A stretch of 64,000 nt of DNA, taken from NCBI GenBank assembly GCA_000482765.1, contig AXWR01000009.1:1-64000 (forward strand), read 5' to 3'. The notes beneath the pieces were generated by a model. That model did not search any database. It was given only the letters and a program-made list of their open reading frames with translations, and had not been told where the DNA came from. Shown piece after piece: positions 50,792-58,771 of this stretch. Source of the stretch: Meiothermus taiwanensis DSM 14542. Lineage in GTDB: Bacteria > Deinococcota > Deinococci > Deinococcales > Thermaceae. The position numbers and the translations under genes were made by a program. Position 1 is the first letter of the stretch. Every line of letters begins with the position of its first letter.

Positions 50792-52225
50792 ATGCCAACC
50801 CTACGAGAGCTTTTTGGACTATTCGGTGTGGCCGCCCCAGCCCTGGAGGTGCGGGGGGTGACCCACGACTCGCGCCTCGTGCAGCCCGGTTTTGTGTTTG
50901 TGGCGATGCCCGGTGTGCCCCTGCCGAGCCGCAGGCCTCTCGATGGGCACGAGTACATCCCCCAGGCCCTGGCGAACGGGGCGGTGGCGGTGGTGGGGAT
51001 GCGCGAGCTGCACCTGAACGTGCCCTACCTGCGGGTTGCGGATGCGCGCGCGGCCCTGGCCGATCTCGCGGCGGCCTTCTGGGGGTATCCGGCTAAGCGG
51101 CTGGAGCTTTTTGGGGTGACCGGCTCCAAGGGCAAGACCACCGTTGCGGTGCTGCTCCACCACCTGCTGCAAAGGGCCCGTCCGCCGGTGGGGCGGCTCT
51201 CCACGGTGGGCATCAAAATCGGCGAGGAAGAGCTTTTCTTGCCCGGCCACTTCACCACCCCCGAGGCCCCGCAGGTGCAGGAGATGCTGCACCGCTTCGT
51301 ACAGGCGGGCTGCCGGCAGGCGGTGCTCGAGGTCAGCAGCCACGCCCTGGCCCTGGATCGGGTGCGGGGGCTGGAGTACCGGGTGGGCATCTTCACCAAC
51401 CTCTACCAAGACCACCTCGACCTGCACGGGAGCATGGAGAACTACTTTGCCGAGAAAAAGAAGCTCCTGGAGCGCTCGAGCTTCGCCATCGTGAACAGCG
51501 ACAACCCCTGGACCCAGACCCTGCTGGGCCGCCCCAACACCTGGAGCTACGGCCAGAGGGGGGAGTGGCAGGCCCAGAACCTGGTGGAAAGCCCCACGGG
51601 CCTCGAGTTTGAGGTGGCCTCGCCCCTCGGCCGCTTTGAGGTGCGGCTTCCCATGGTGGGCCGCTTCAACGCCGAGAACGCCCTGGCCGCCATGGCCGCT
51701 GCGGCACGGGCGGGCCTCTCGGTGGAGCAGCTCCAGGAGGGCCTGGCCAGCTTCCCGGGCGTGCCGGGCCGGATGCAGCTTGTACAGAGCGAGCCCTTCC
51801 GGGTGGTGGTGGACTTTGCCCACACCGGGGCCAGCCTCGAGGCCGCCCTGCAGACCCTGCGCCCCACCACCCAGGGCCGCCTGGTGGTGGTGATCGGGGC
51901 GGCCGGGAATCAGGATCCCAGCCGGCGGGTGGGCATCGGCCAGGTGGCGGCGCGGCTGGCCGATCTGGCCATCTTTACCGAGGAGGACCACCGCACCGAG
52001 CCGCTGGAGGCCATTTTGGAGACCATGGCCCAGGCCCACGGCGACCCCCGCCGCTACGTCCTGGTGCCGGACCGGCGCGAGGCCATCCGCTTTGCCATCC
52101 AACAAGCCCGGCCGGGCGATACCCTGCTCTTTAGCGGCAAGGGCCACGAGCGGACGCTCGAGCGGGGTACGGAGGCCATTCCCTGGAACGAAGTAGAAGA
52201 GGTGCGCAAGGCCCTGGCCCGTTAG
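50792..52225 (+). CDS. murE: UDP-N-acetylmuramyl-tripeptide synthetase (MurE; ornithine-type expected)
   Basis: Adds the third amino acid to the peptidoglycan stem peptide. 477 residues with the three Mur domains: N-terminal UDP-binding (GVTHDSRLVQPGFVFVA), central ATPase with GVTGSKGKTT (108-117) and FTTPEAPQVQEML, and C-terminal GRFNAENALAAMAAA plus PGRMQLVQ. In meso-diaminopimelate enzymes the third domain has DNPR; here the segment is TEEDHRTE (396-403, Asp399-His-Arg). Thermus and Deinococcus use L-ornithine in this position, so this loop probably reads ornithine. Start with GGGAG before it. Ten bases before nif3. Confidence 0.93.
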   Translation: MPTLRELFGLFGVAAPALEVRGVTHDSRLVQPGFVFVAMPGVPLPSRRPLDGHEYIPQALANGAVAVVGMRELHLNVPYLRVADARAALADLAAAFWGYPAKRLELFGVTGSKGKTTVAVLLHHLLQRARPPVGRLSTVGIKIGEEELFLPGHFTTPEAPQVQEMLHRFVQAGCRQAVLEVSSHALALDRVRGLEYRVGIFTNLYQDHLDLHGSMENYFAEKKKLLERSSFAIVNSDNPWTQTLLGRPNTWSYGQRGEWQAQNLVESPTGLEFEVASPLGRFEVRLPMVGRFNAENALAAMAAAARAGLSVEQLQEGLASFPGVPGRMQLVQSEPFRVVVDFAHTGASLEAALQTLRPTTQGRLVVVIGAAGNQDPSRRVGIGQVAARLADLAIFTEEDHRTEPLEAILETMAQAHGDPRRYVLVPDRREAIRFAIQQARPGDTLLFSGKGHERTLERGTEAIPWNEVEEVRKALAR

Positions 52226-52234
52226 ACTAGGGCC

Positions 52235-52987
52235 ATGCGGCGCGATGATCTGGTTCGCTGGCTGGATGAGTACCTAAAGATACGGGAGTTCAAAGACCCC
52301 TCGCTCAATGGGTTGCAGGTGGAAGGCCGGGAGGAGGTGCGCCGGGTGGGGGCCGCGGTGGACGCCGCCCAGGCCATCTTCGATAAAGCCGCCGAGGCCG
52401 GGGTGGATTTTCTTATCACCCACCACGGGCTTTTCTGGGGGCAGCCCTTTGCCATCGTGGGGTATCAGAAGAAGCGCCTCGAGCGGCTTTTCTCGGCGGG
52501 TATCAGCCTCTACACGGCCCATCTTCCCCTCGACGCCCACCCCGAGGTGGGCAACAACGCCGTCCTGGCCCGCGAGCTGGGGCTGCAAAGCCTGGAGCCT
52601 TTCCCACACCCCAAGTACGGCCACATCGGCTACATCGGCTACTTTGCCGAACCCACGCCGCTGGCCCTGGTGGAAGACCGCATCGGCGAGCTGACCGGTA
52701 TGCAGCCCCTGGTGGTGCGGGCTGGGCTGGACGAGGTGCGCCGGGTGGGCATTGTCTCGGGGGGCGGGGCCGGGGATGTGGGGCTGGCCAAAGCCCTGGG
52801 CTGCGACCTTTTCATCACCGGCGAGCCCTCGCACGCCCACTATCACGAGCCCTTCGAGCTGGGCCTGAACGTGATCTACGCCGGCCACTACGACAGCGAG
52901 ACCTTCGGGGTCAAGGCCCTGGCCGCCCGGCTGGAGCGCGAGTTTGGCCTGCCCTGGGTGTTTATTGAGCATCCGACCGGGCTGTAG
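52235..52987 (+). CDS. Nif3-like dinuclear metal centre protein (DUF34)
   Basis: 250 residues of the NIF3/YbgI family, forming toroidal hexamers with two metal ions per subunit. The ligands are in FLITHHGLFWG (His-His near 67), AHLPLDAHPEVGNN (the aspartate-histidine), and AGHYDSE near the C-terminus. The start MRRDDLVRWLDEYL with DPSLNGLQVEG is typical. Enzymatic role unsettled; GTP cyclohydrolase-like activity has been suggested for relatives. It is the short bacterial form without the PII-like insert. Ends 1 bp before tmk. Confidence 0.94.
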   Translation: MRRDDLVRWLDEYLKIREFKDPSLNGLQVEGREEVRRVGAAVDAAQAIFDKAAEAGVDFLITHHGLFWGQPFAIVGYQKKRLERLFSAGISLYTAHLPLDAHPEVGNNAVLARELGLQSLEPFPHPKYGHIGYIGYFAEPTPLALVEDRIGELTGMQPLVVRAGLDEVRRVGIVSGGGAGDVGLAKALGCDLFITGEPSHAHYHEPFELGLNVIYAGHYDSETFGVKALAARLEREFGLPWVFIEHPTGL

Positions 52988-52988
52988 C

Positions 52989-53615
52989 ATGAAAGGTCTT
53001 TTTATAACCTTTGAAGGCCCCGAGGGGGCCGGCAAGTCGACCCAGGCCCGGCTTTTGGCGGACTGGTACCGCCAGAAAGGGCGCGAAGTTGTGCTAACCC
53101 GAGAGCCAGGAGGTACCGAGCTGGGTGTAGAGCTTCGTCGATTAATTCTGACCCGTCCCATGCAGGCGGAGACGGAGTTTTTGCTTTACAGCGCCGATCG
53201 CGCTGAACACGCGGCTACCGTTATACGGCCTGCTCTTGCCAGGGGTGCGGTGGTTATCTGTGATCGTTGGTTGGACTCTTCGCTGGCCTATCAAGGGTAT
53301 GGTCGGGGATTGCCCTTAAGGTGGCTCGAGGAAGTCTCACGGGGTTTTCTTGGGGAACTGCGGCCCGACCTGACCTTCCTCCTGAGTCTCCCCCCTCGAC
53401 TGGGGTTATGGCGGGCCAAACATCGGCGGGCCTCGAGTGAACCTGACCGTTTTGAGGCCGAAGAACTGGCCTTTCATCAGAGGGTACTCGATGGATTTCT
53501 GGAGCTAGCAGCCAGAGAGCCGCAGCGCTTTGTGGTGATGGATGTTGAGAAGCCTTTTGAAGAGGTGGTTCAGCGGCAAATACGCCGTGAGCTGGAAAGC
53601 AGAGGGCTGGTCTGA
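52989..53615 (+). CDS. tmk: Thymidylate kinase
   Basis: Phosphorylates dTMP to dTDP. 208 residues with FEGPEGAGKST (P-loop, 8-18), the DRW triad (VICDRWLDSSLAYQGYGRG, about 93-110) and TREPGGTELGVELR with the dTMP-binding arginines. Lid region LGLWRAKHRRASSEPDRFE. Its codon use is less G/C-biased than that of murE and nif3 before it. The repeat element that follows begins on the last base of the TGA stop codon. Confidence 0.94.
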   Translation: MKGLFITFEGPEGAGKSTQARLLADWYRQKGREVVLTREPGGTELGVELRRLILTRPMQAETEFLLYSADRAEHAATVIRPALARGAVVICDRWLDSSLAYQGYGRGLPLRWLEEVSRGFLGELRPDLTFLLSLPPRLGLWRAKHRRASSEPDRFEAEELAFHQRVLDGFLELAAREPQRFVVMDVEKPFEEVVQRQIRRELESRGLV

Positions 53616-53742
53616 TACCGGATTCAAAAAGATAATCATCCAAAGCAAATATCTCCAGAGGCTATCTTTTTGAATCCTAGAGCACTCCCTTCGGTCGGGT
53701 TAGTTCGTCACCATTCGGTGACGAACTAACCGAATCTGGTAT
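53615..53742. repeat. Two-hairpin repeat, complete copy 7 (128 bp)
   Basis: The cleanest copy. ATACCGGATTCAAAAAGATA at the left and GAATCTGGTAT at the right are terminal inverted repeats. Hairpin 1: GATTCAAAAAGATA with CTATCTTTTTGAATC. Hairpin 2: GTTAGTTCGTCACC with GGTGACGAACTAAC around ATTC, a perfect 14-bp stem. The two hairpins are joined by CTAGAGCACTCCCTTCGGTCGG. Starts inside the tmk stop codon. Confidence 0.92.
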
Positions 53743-53787
53743 GAGCGGGTCTCATTCATCTTTGGGGCCATGCGGTAAGGTAAAGGC

Positions 53788-54549
53788 GTGGCTCGAGCGT
53801 TCCTTGCCCTTTTGGCCCTGCTGGGCCTGGCCCTGGCCCAGCCTTCGGTTCCGGTCTGGGGTTTTCGCATTCTAAACACCTACCCCCACGACCCCCAGGC
53901 CTTTACCCAGGGGCTCATCTACCACAACGGTTTTCTCTACGAAGGCACCGGCCTCTACGGCCAGTCCAGCCTGCGCAAGGTGGAGCTCCAGACCGGGCGG
54001 GTGCTGCAAAGCCGGTCTTTGCCGCAGAAATACTTTGGCGAGGGTATTACCCTCTTCCAGAACCGCTTGTACCAGCTCACCTGGCAGAACCAGGAGGGCT
54101 TTATCTACGACCTGGGCTTCAACCTGGTGGGGCGCTTCACCTACCAGACCGAGGGCTGGGGCCTCACCCACGACGGCCAGCGCCTGATCATGTCGGACGG
54201 CTCGGCCCAGCTATTTTTCCTCAACCCCCGCACCCTGCGGCCCGAGCGCACCCTGGTGGTGCGGGCGGCTGGACAACCGGTGCAGCGGCTCAACGAGCTC
54301 GAGTACATCCAGGGCCGCATCTGGGCCAATGTCTGGCAGACCAGCCGCATCGCCATCATCAACCCCCAGAGCGGCAACGTGGAGGCCTGGCTCGACCTGA
54401 GCGGTCTTTCGCTTTTGGCCCAGGCCCGCAACCCCAACCCCGATGCCGTGCTCAACGGCATCGCCTACGACAGCCAGAACCGGCGTATCTTTGTTACCGG
54501 CAAGCTCTGGCCCTTCTTGTTCGAAATTGCAGTGGTAAGCAATCCATGA
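53788..54549 (+). CDS. Glutaminyl-peptide cyclotransferase (glutamine cyclotransferase family)
   Basis: Turns N-terminal glutamine of peptides into pyroglutamate. 253 residues with a signal peptide (MARAFLALLALLGLALAQP), so periplasmic or secreted. The five-bladed propeller of plant/bacterial-type QC is recognised by YPHDPQAFTQGLIYHNGFLYEGTGLYGQSSLRKV, RYF-like KYFGEGITLFQNRLYQLTWQN, TYQTEGWGLTHDGQRLIMSDGS and LNELEYIQGRIWANVWQT. GTG start with AAGG before it. Its stop overlaps the next start (ATGA), so the DUF192 gene is coupled. Confidence 0.93.
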   Translation: MARAFLALLALLGLALAQPSVPVWGFRILNTYPHDPQAFTQGLIYHNGFLYEGTGLYGQSSLRKVELQTGRVLQSRSLPQKYFGEGITLFQNRLYQLTWQNQEGFIYDLGFNLVGRFTYQTEGWGLTHDGQRLIMSDGSAQLFFLNPRTLRPERTLVVRAAGQPVQRLNELEYIQGRIWANVWQTSRIAIINPQSGNVEAWLDLSGLSLLAQARNPNPDAVLNGIAYDSQNRRIFVTGKLWPFLFEIAVVSNP

Positions 54550-55064
54550 ACCCTTCTGGACATCTGCGTGGCTACGGTCTGGGGCTCATTGCCCTGGCGG
54601 TGGCGCTCTCCACCACGGGCTATTTTTGGGCGGGACAGATTCTGAACCGCTCATCGCAACGCACCCCGTCCACACCCAGCGCGGTGGTGAGCATCTCGAG
54701 CCCCAAAGGAACGGTGGAGCTGCCAGTGCACAGGCTGTCCAACCCCCGGGCGCTCGACCTACTTACCCGAAAAGCCCACCAGGGCATTCTTTATAGCTTT
54801 TTGCAACCCCGCGATCATGCTTGGACAGGAATGGGGCTCGAGAAGCCCGTCTCGGTAGCTTTTCTGGATAGCCGCGGCACCATTCTAGCCATTATGGACA
54901 TTGAACCCTGCCCCGCTCCCTCCCAGGGTAAAGGCTGCCGCAGCTATGCGCCGGGGGTGGTCTACCGGCAGGTGCTCGAGGTGGGGCAGGGCTGGTTTGC
55001 GAAGCGCCAGATCAGGCCCGGTGCTGTGGTGCGGGTGCGGCCGCTCGGGGCCCCCCTCAACTAG
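54546..55064 (+). CDS. DUF192 family protein, membrane anchored
   Basis: 172 residues. One N-terminal membrane segment or uncleaved signal (YGLGLIALAVALSTTGYFWAG, 10-30), then a linker, then DUF192: LSNPRALDLLTRKAHQGILYSFLQPRDHAWTGMGLEKPVSVAFLDSRGTILAIMDIEPC, CRSYAPGVVYRQVLEVGQGWF. The usual WMKNT loop of the family is WTGMG here. Small beta-barrel of unknown function. Two cysteines (EPC and GKGC) may form a disulfide. Coupled to the cyclase gene; ends exactly where the convergent SPFH gene ends. Confidence 0.8.
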   Translation: MNPSGHLRGYGLGLIALAVALSTTGYFWAGQILNRSSQRTPSTPSAVVSISSPKGTVELPVHRLSNPRALDLLTRKAHQGILYSFLQPRDHAWTGMGLEKPVSVAFLDSRGTILAIMDIEPCPAPSQGKGCRSYAPGVVYRQVLEVGQGWFAKRQIRPGAVVRVRPLGAPLN

Positions 55065-56024
55065 CTACCGCGCGGGCTGTGCCGGCTGGGCCTGCTGCAG
55101 GCTGCGCAGGTCGAGCAAGAAGTTGCCGGTGGTGGGCACCATGATGGTCTGGATGTTGGGGGCCAGCTTCTCGGCCACCGTGAGCTGGATGACCTGGGGG
55201 CTTTGCCGCAGGGCCTCGCCGCGCAGGCGGATGGCCTGGGCCTCGCCCTCGGCCCGCAGGATGGCGGCGTCGCGCTCGCCCTTGGCCTGCACCACCGCCC
55301 GCTGGGCGGCGATCTCGGCCTGCTGCCGGCGGTTGATCTCCACCTGCACCTGCTGCTCGGCGGTCTGCTTCTCCTCGATCACCTTGGCCACCGAGGGCGG
55401 AATGTCAATCCGGCGCAACAGCACCGAGATGAGCTCGATATGCTGCGCGCCGAGGTCTTCGCGCAGCTCCTTGGTGACGGCGGCCTCGAGCTGGGTTCTT
55501 TGGGTACTGATGAGTTCGGCGGCGTTGAACAAACCCACCGCGTCGCGCACCTTGCTACGAATCTGGGGCACGATCAGGGTCTCGAGGTAGCCCGGCCCCA
55601 GGTTGCGGTGAAGCTGGGGGGCCTCCTCGCGCTTGATGCGGTACTGCACGGTGACATCCACCCCAATGTCCAGCCCCTCCTTGCTGCGGGCGGTAATGGC
55701 ATCCTCGCCGGGGGTGCTGGTGCCTGCGGGGGCCGGTCCCTTGGCCAGGGTTACTTCCTTCAGCCGGGCATCGTACAGAACAACGCTTTGAATACCCGGT
55801 ATCACGATACGAAAGCCCTCGCCCAGCGGGGTGGGCTGCACACCGCCAAACACGTTGAACACCACCCCCACGTGGCCCGCCGGAACCACCACAAAGCTCT
55901 GGGAGATGGCCACTATGGCCAGCCCAACGAGCAGGAGCGGCGCGCCCAGCGCCCGCCGCCCACCGGGCTGCGCAAGCAGGACGATGCCCAGGATAGCCAC
56001 CACGATACCTAAGAGCAGGAACAT
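55065..56024 (-). CDS. SPFH/prohibitin-family membrane protein
   Basis: 319 residues. Two hydrophobic segments at the N-terminus (FLLLGIVVAILGIVLLA and GAPLLLVGLAIVAISQ), then the band 7 domain: VVPAGHVGVVFNVFGGVQPTPLGEGFRIVIPGI, and VQYRIKREEAPQLHRNLGPGYLETLIVPQIRSKVRDAVG. A long coiled coil of charged residues follows (about 215-275, with KQTAEQQVQVEINRRQQAEIAAQ), and a C-terminal GNFLLDLRSLQ. Such proteins form large rings that organise membrane proteases or microdomains. GAGGTG before the ATG. Confidence 0.92.
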   Translation of the reverse strand: MFLLLGIVVAILGIVLLAQPGGRRALGAPLLLVGLAIVAISQSFVVVPAGHVGVVFNVFGGVQPTPLGEGFRIVIPGIQSVVLYDARLKEVTLAKGPAPAGTSTPGEDAITARSKEGLDIGVDVTVQYRIKREEAPQLHRNLGPGYLETLIVPQIRSKVRDAVGLFNAAELISTQRTQLEAAVTKELREDLGAQHIELISVLLRRIDIPPSVAKVIEEKQTAEQQVQVEINRRQQAEIAAQRAVVQAKGERDAAILRAEGEAQAIRLRGEALRQSPQVIQLTVAEKLAPNIQTIMVPTTGNFLLDLRSLQQAQPAQPAR

Positions 56025-56074
56025 ACACACCTCGTTTCTATGGTCATAGAACCCCAGTATGTAGGATAGAGGCA

Positions 56075-56117
56075 AAACTAAAAACAAAGAAGCCCGGCCA
56101 TTGATAAGCCAAGGCCG
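56075..56117 (-). terminator. Possible terminator of the FmdB-like gene
   Basis: On the reverse strand CGGCC and GGCCG pair around a 13-base loop, followed by GGCTTCTTTGTTTTTAG. The stem is short, so this is a moderate call. Confidence 0.4.
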
Positions 56118-56155
56118 CGTGCTCTATAGGTTTATTTTTGAGGCTGTCCCCGAAG

Positions 56156-56392
56156 TTAATCGGCTGCTGCGCTCCCGCTGTCCTTGCTGCCGGACTCGGA
56201 CTTGTTGTTGGATCCAGCCTTGGAGTCTTTGATGTACCAGCCCGAGCCCTTGAACACCACCGCCGGAGCAAAAATCAGACGCTTGATGGGGGCGCCGGTC
56301 TCGGGGTGATGGGTGTAGGCGGGATCGTGAAAACCCTGCTCGAACTCGTATTGTTCACCGGTCTCGAGGTTCTGGTAAACGTATCTGGGCAT
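56156..56392 (-). CDS. FmdB-like small protein lacking the zinc-ribbon cysteines
   Basis: 78 residues. MPRYVYQNLETGEQYEFEQGF and PIKRLIFAPAVVFKGSGWYIKDS match the FmdB family, in which MPxYEYRCxxCGHxFE and a later CxxC bind zinc. Here all four cysteines are absent (NLETGEQYEFEQ...HHPETGAP), although the GSGWYxxD end is kept. A serine/glycine/lysine-rich tail (NNKSESGSKDSGSAAAD) completes it. The family is assigned to putative regulators without known mechanism; this member cannot bind zinc in the usual way. Well separated from its neighbours. Confidence 0.75.
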   Translation of the reverse strand: MPRYVYQNLETGEQYEFEQGFHDPAYTHHPETGAPIKRLIFAPAVVFKGSGWYIKDSKAGSNNKSESGSKDSGSAAAD

Positions 56393-56540
56393 AGCTGACT
56401 CCTATGGGACAAAGGTGTCTCGAGGGGTCACCTCCCTCACCTAAAGGATTTTGACAAACGACACCCTAGACTGTCAACCGGCCCTCCAGTTATACCCCTG
56501 ATAACTTGCAGTCCCGCCCTGGAATGGAATACTGACGGGT

Positions 56541-57080
56541 ATGGACAAGGCCGAACTCCGGCGCTGGGCCAAGGAGGTGCGCAAAAACCTTCCCACCGGA
56601 ACGCTATCGCAGGCGGTAAGCCAGCACCTGGCCCGCTTTTTGCAAGAGCATGGGGCCCGGCATATCCTGCTCTACAGTGCTTTTGGCTCCGAGCTCGACC
56701 CTGCCCCAGTGCAAGGTCTATACCCTGCTGCCTACTACCTGCCCCGGGCCCGCACCTACCAGCTCGAGGTGCACCCCCTGCCCTGCCGGTTGGTCAAGCA
56801 CAGGTACGGCTTCTGGGAGCCGGCCCCCGAGACACCCAGGGTGGCGCTCGAGGTGCTGGACGCCGTGCTGGTGCCGGGCCTGGCCTTCGACCCCTGGGGC
56901 CACCGGCTGGGCTATGGGCAGGGCTTCTACGACCGCTTTCTGGCCCAGCTACCCCCGCGCACCCTCACGCTGGGCCTGGTGGCCGAGGCGCTGGTGGTGC
57001 CCGAGCTGCCCCACGACCCCTGGGACGTGCCGGTGCGGTTTCTGGCCACCGAGCGGGGGGTTCGGCCCGCGCTTTCTTAG
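56541..57080 (+). CDS. 5-formyltetrahydrofolate cyclo-ligase
   Basis: Converts 5-formyl-THF to 5,10-methenyl-THF with ATP, recycling a folate side product. 179 residues; MDKAELRRWAKEVRKNLP is the family N-terminus, LDAVLVPGLAFDPWGHRLGYGQGFYDRFLAQ (about 105-136) is the diagnostic motif with the ATP loop. The last residues are short. Its 3' end overlaps the end of the convergent M23 peptidase gene by 4 nt. Confidence 0.93.
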   Translation: MDKAELRRWAKEVRKNLPTGTLSQAVSQHLARFLQEHGARHILLYSAFGSELDPAPVQGLYPAAYYLPRARTYQLEVHPLPCRLVKHRYGFWEPAPETPRVALEVLDAVLVPGLAFDPWGHRLGYGQGFYDRFLAQLPPRTLTLGLVAEALVVPELPHDPWDVPVRFLATERGVRPALS

Positions 57081-58072
57081 GGGGCGTAGAGGAACCAGGG
57101 GGCGGGGTTGGTGGGGATGCCCCGCACCCGGATCTCGAAGTGCAGGTGGGGCCCGTTGGACAGGCCGGTGTTGCCCGAGTAGCCGAGCAGGTCGCCGGCC
57201 TGCACGGTCTGGCCCGGCTTTACTGCAATGCGCGAGAGGTGCCAGTAGCCGCTGCACACCCCCAGCCCGTGGTCGAGGGTGACGGCGTTCCCTCGCACAT
57301 CAAGCCGCTCGGCCAGGCCCACCACGCCGGGGGCTGGGGCGTATACCGGGGTGCCTTCGGGTACCCCGTAGTCGAGCCCCTCGTGGTAGGAGTAAGTGCG
57401 CCCACCGTCGTAGCTGCGGCGGGTGCCGAAGGGGTCGGTGATGCGGTTGGTCTGGACGGGCTTTCGGAAGGGGCCCCGCCACTGCTGGGGCCGGTTGAAG
57501 TCGCAGGAGCCCACCACCTTGAGCCGCTCGGCCCGTAGCCGCTCCGGCACCAGCAGGGCCCGGCGGTCGGGGGGCAGTTGCAGCACAAAGCGCCCAAAGC
57601 TTCCGGCCACCACCCGCACCTCGAGGCCCACCTCCGCACCCCCCACCCGCAGCCGGGCGGGGTAGACCCCAGGGGCCTGCAGGGCCGGTACGGGCAGCAG
57701 CACGCGGTTTTGCTGGATGGGGTAGGTGCCACCCAGGAAGCGCACCTCGCCCTGTACCGGCACTGGGGCCGTGATGCGAATCACCGCCAGGTGGCCCTGG
57801 ATGGTCTCCTGGGGCCACTCGAGGGCCTCGATGGGGGCCGGGGCCTGGGTCAGCCGGCGCAGGGCTGGACTGGGCTGCCCCGTTACCCGCAGCACCTGCC
57901 CCACCCGAAGCTTGGTGGGGTCTGCGATGTTATTCAGCACCTGCAGGGCTTCCACGGTGGTGTTGTACTGCCGGGCGATGCGGTAGAGGGTCTCGCCGGG
58001 CCCGACGGTGTGGGTGGTCTGGGCCAGGGCGAGGGAACACAGGACAAGCAACATAGAAAGCACGCGGCGCAT
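57077..58072 (-). CDS. Secreted LysM-M23 peptidase (peptidoglycan endopeptidase)
   Basis: 331 residues: signal peptide (MRRVLSMLLVLCSLALAQ), LysM domain (about 20-64, HTVGPGETLYRIARQYNTTVEALQ), a beta-rich middle (about 80-190), and a C-terminal M23 domain. Zinc ligands are His230 and Asp234 in YHEGLDYGVPEGTPVYA and His311 in GPHLHFEIR, with His278 (YWHLS) and His309 catalytic. All are present, so it should be active, unlike EnvC/NlpD relatives that have lost these residues. Expected to cut peptide cross-links in the wall. Divergent from the toxin-antitoxin pair; a repeat lies between. Confidence 0.93.
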   Translation of the reverse strand: MRRVLSMLLVLCSLALAQTTHTVGPGETLYRIARQYNTTVEALQVLNNIADPTKLRVGQVLRVTGQPSPALRRLTQAPAPIEALEWPQETIQGHLAVIRITAPVPVQGEVRFLGGTYPIQQNRVLLPVPALQAPGVYPARLRVGGAEVGLEVRVVAGSFGRFVLQLPPDRRALLVPERLRAERLKVVGSCDFNRPQQWRGPFRKPVQTNRITDPFGTRRSYDGGRTYSYHEGLDYGVPEGTPVYAPAPGVVGLAERLDVRGNAVTLDHGLGVCSGYWHLSRIAVKPGQTVQAGDLLGYSGNTGLSNGPHLHFEIRVRGIPTNPAPWFLYAP

Positions 58073-58117
58073 AGGGCCAGTTTATCGCTGTCAGGGGTGT
58101 GAGCTGGCCACTGATAG

Positions 58118-58250
58118 CCAAAGACTCCTTCCGGCAGCGAATGAAGGGATACGCTTTCTTCGCCGAGCGTGGCGAGGGGTCTGCTCTAGGATGCAAAAAG
58201 CTAGCTCTGGAGGTTTTTGCTGTGGATGACTGTCTTTTTGAATCCGCTAT
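58118..58250. repeat. Two-hairpin repeat, copy 8 (diverged, inverted orientation)
   Basis: Contains in reverse the CTCGGCG insert (TTCTTCGCCGAGCGTGGCGAG), CTCTAGGATGCAAAAAGCTAG, CTCTGGAGGTTTTTGCTGTGGATGAC and TGTCTTTTTGAATCCGCTAT. The left half, with hairpin 2, is degenerate. Several pairings of hairpin 1 are lost, so this is an old copy. Confidence 0.7.
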
Positions 58251-58285
58251 CGGGAGGTGCCTTTCTGAGGAATTTCCCAGAGGTG

Positions 58286-58300
58286 TGGTAAAATTTACCA
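58286..58300. promoter_or_regulatory. Operator of the toxin-antitoxin pair
   Basis: TGGTAAAATTTACCA is a perfect palindrome with 7-bp arms, immediately before the GTG start of the antitoxin; a further half site TGGTAAA follows inside the first codons. It is placed for autorepression by the HTH protein. Confidence 0.75.
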
Positions 58301-58771
58301 GTGGTAAACACCTACTTTAAACTGGAACCCCTCTTACGCCAGCACAAGAAAACCCCCCTGGCGCTGGCCGAGGCCAGCGGACTGTCCAAAACCACCGTCT
58401 ATAACCTGGTCAACAACAAGGCCAAGGCGGTGGAACTCGAGACCCTCGACAAGCTGATGGCGGGCCTCGAGCAGCTCCTGGGCAGGCCCGTGCGCTTCGA
58501 CGAAATTATCGAGAAGCGTCCGGCCCCCAAAGAGGCGCGGCTGGCCCGACTGCTAAAGGGTGCCAGGCCCTTCCGCTGGGAGGAGGTACAAAAAGCCCTG
58601 CCGCCCCTGACCCCGGAAGAAAAGGCCGAGGGTGAGGCATTCTTGCGGGTGCTCGAGGAGGCCCGCCAGACCGACCTCGAGCAAAGCCCGGCGCGCGACC
58701 GGCGGCTGCTCGAGCTGTTTGAGGAGCCCCGGCCCCAAAAACCCCGCAAGAAGGGCCCGGTGACCCGATGA
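58301..58771 (+). CDS. HTH (Xre/Cro-type) antitoxin
   Basis: 156 residues. The N-terminal part (about 8-70) is a Cro/CI-type helix-turn-helix, LLRQHKKTPLALAEASGLSKTTVYNLVNNKAKAVELETLDKLMAGLEQLLGRPVRFDEII. The rest is charged and helical (ARLARLLKGARPFRWEEVQKALPPLTPEEKAEGEAFLRVLEEA), a likely toxin-binding tail, ending in basic RPQKPRKKGPVTR. It overlaps the PIN toxin gene by 4 nt (ATGA). Antitoxins of PIN toxins are more often AbrB, RHH or Phd-type; the Xre-like type is less common. GTG start, no good ribosome site. Confidence 0.78.
   Translation: MVNTYFKLEPLLRQHKKTPLALAEASGLSKTTVYNLVNNKAKAVELETLDKLMAGLEQLLGRPVRFDEIIEKRPAPKEARLARLLKGARPFRWEEVQKALPPLTPEEKAEGEAFLRVLEEARQTDLEQSPARDRRLLELFEEPRPQKPRKKGPVTR

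Noticed and set aside
50819-52147. 442-codon open frame on the reverse strand across murE
   Set aside because: Antisense to murE, His/Gly/Pro/Arg-rich, no motif; a shadow frame.
53254-53643. Reverse-strand frame starting MDDYLFESGI
   Set aside because: The start and first residues come from the repeat element and the rest is antisense to tmk. The same MDDYLFES-like start appears wherever a repeat copy lies (for example before pth).
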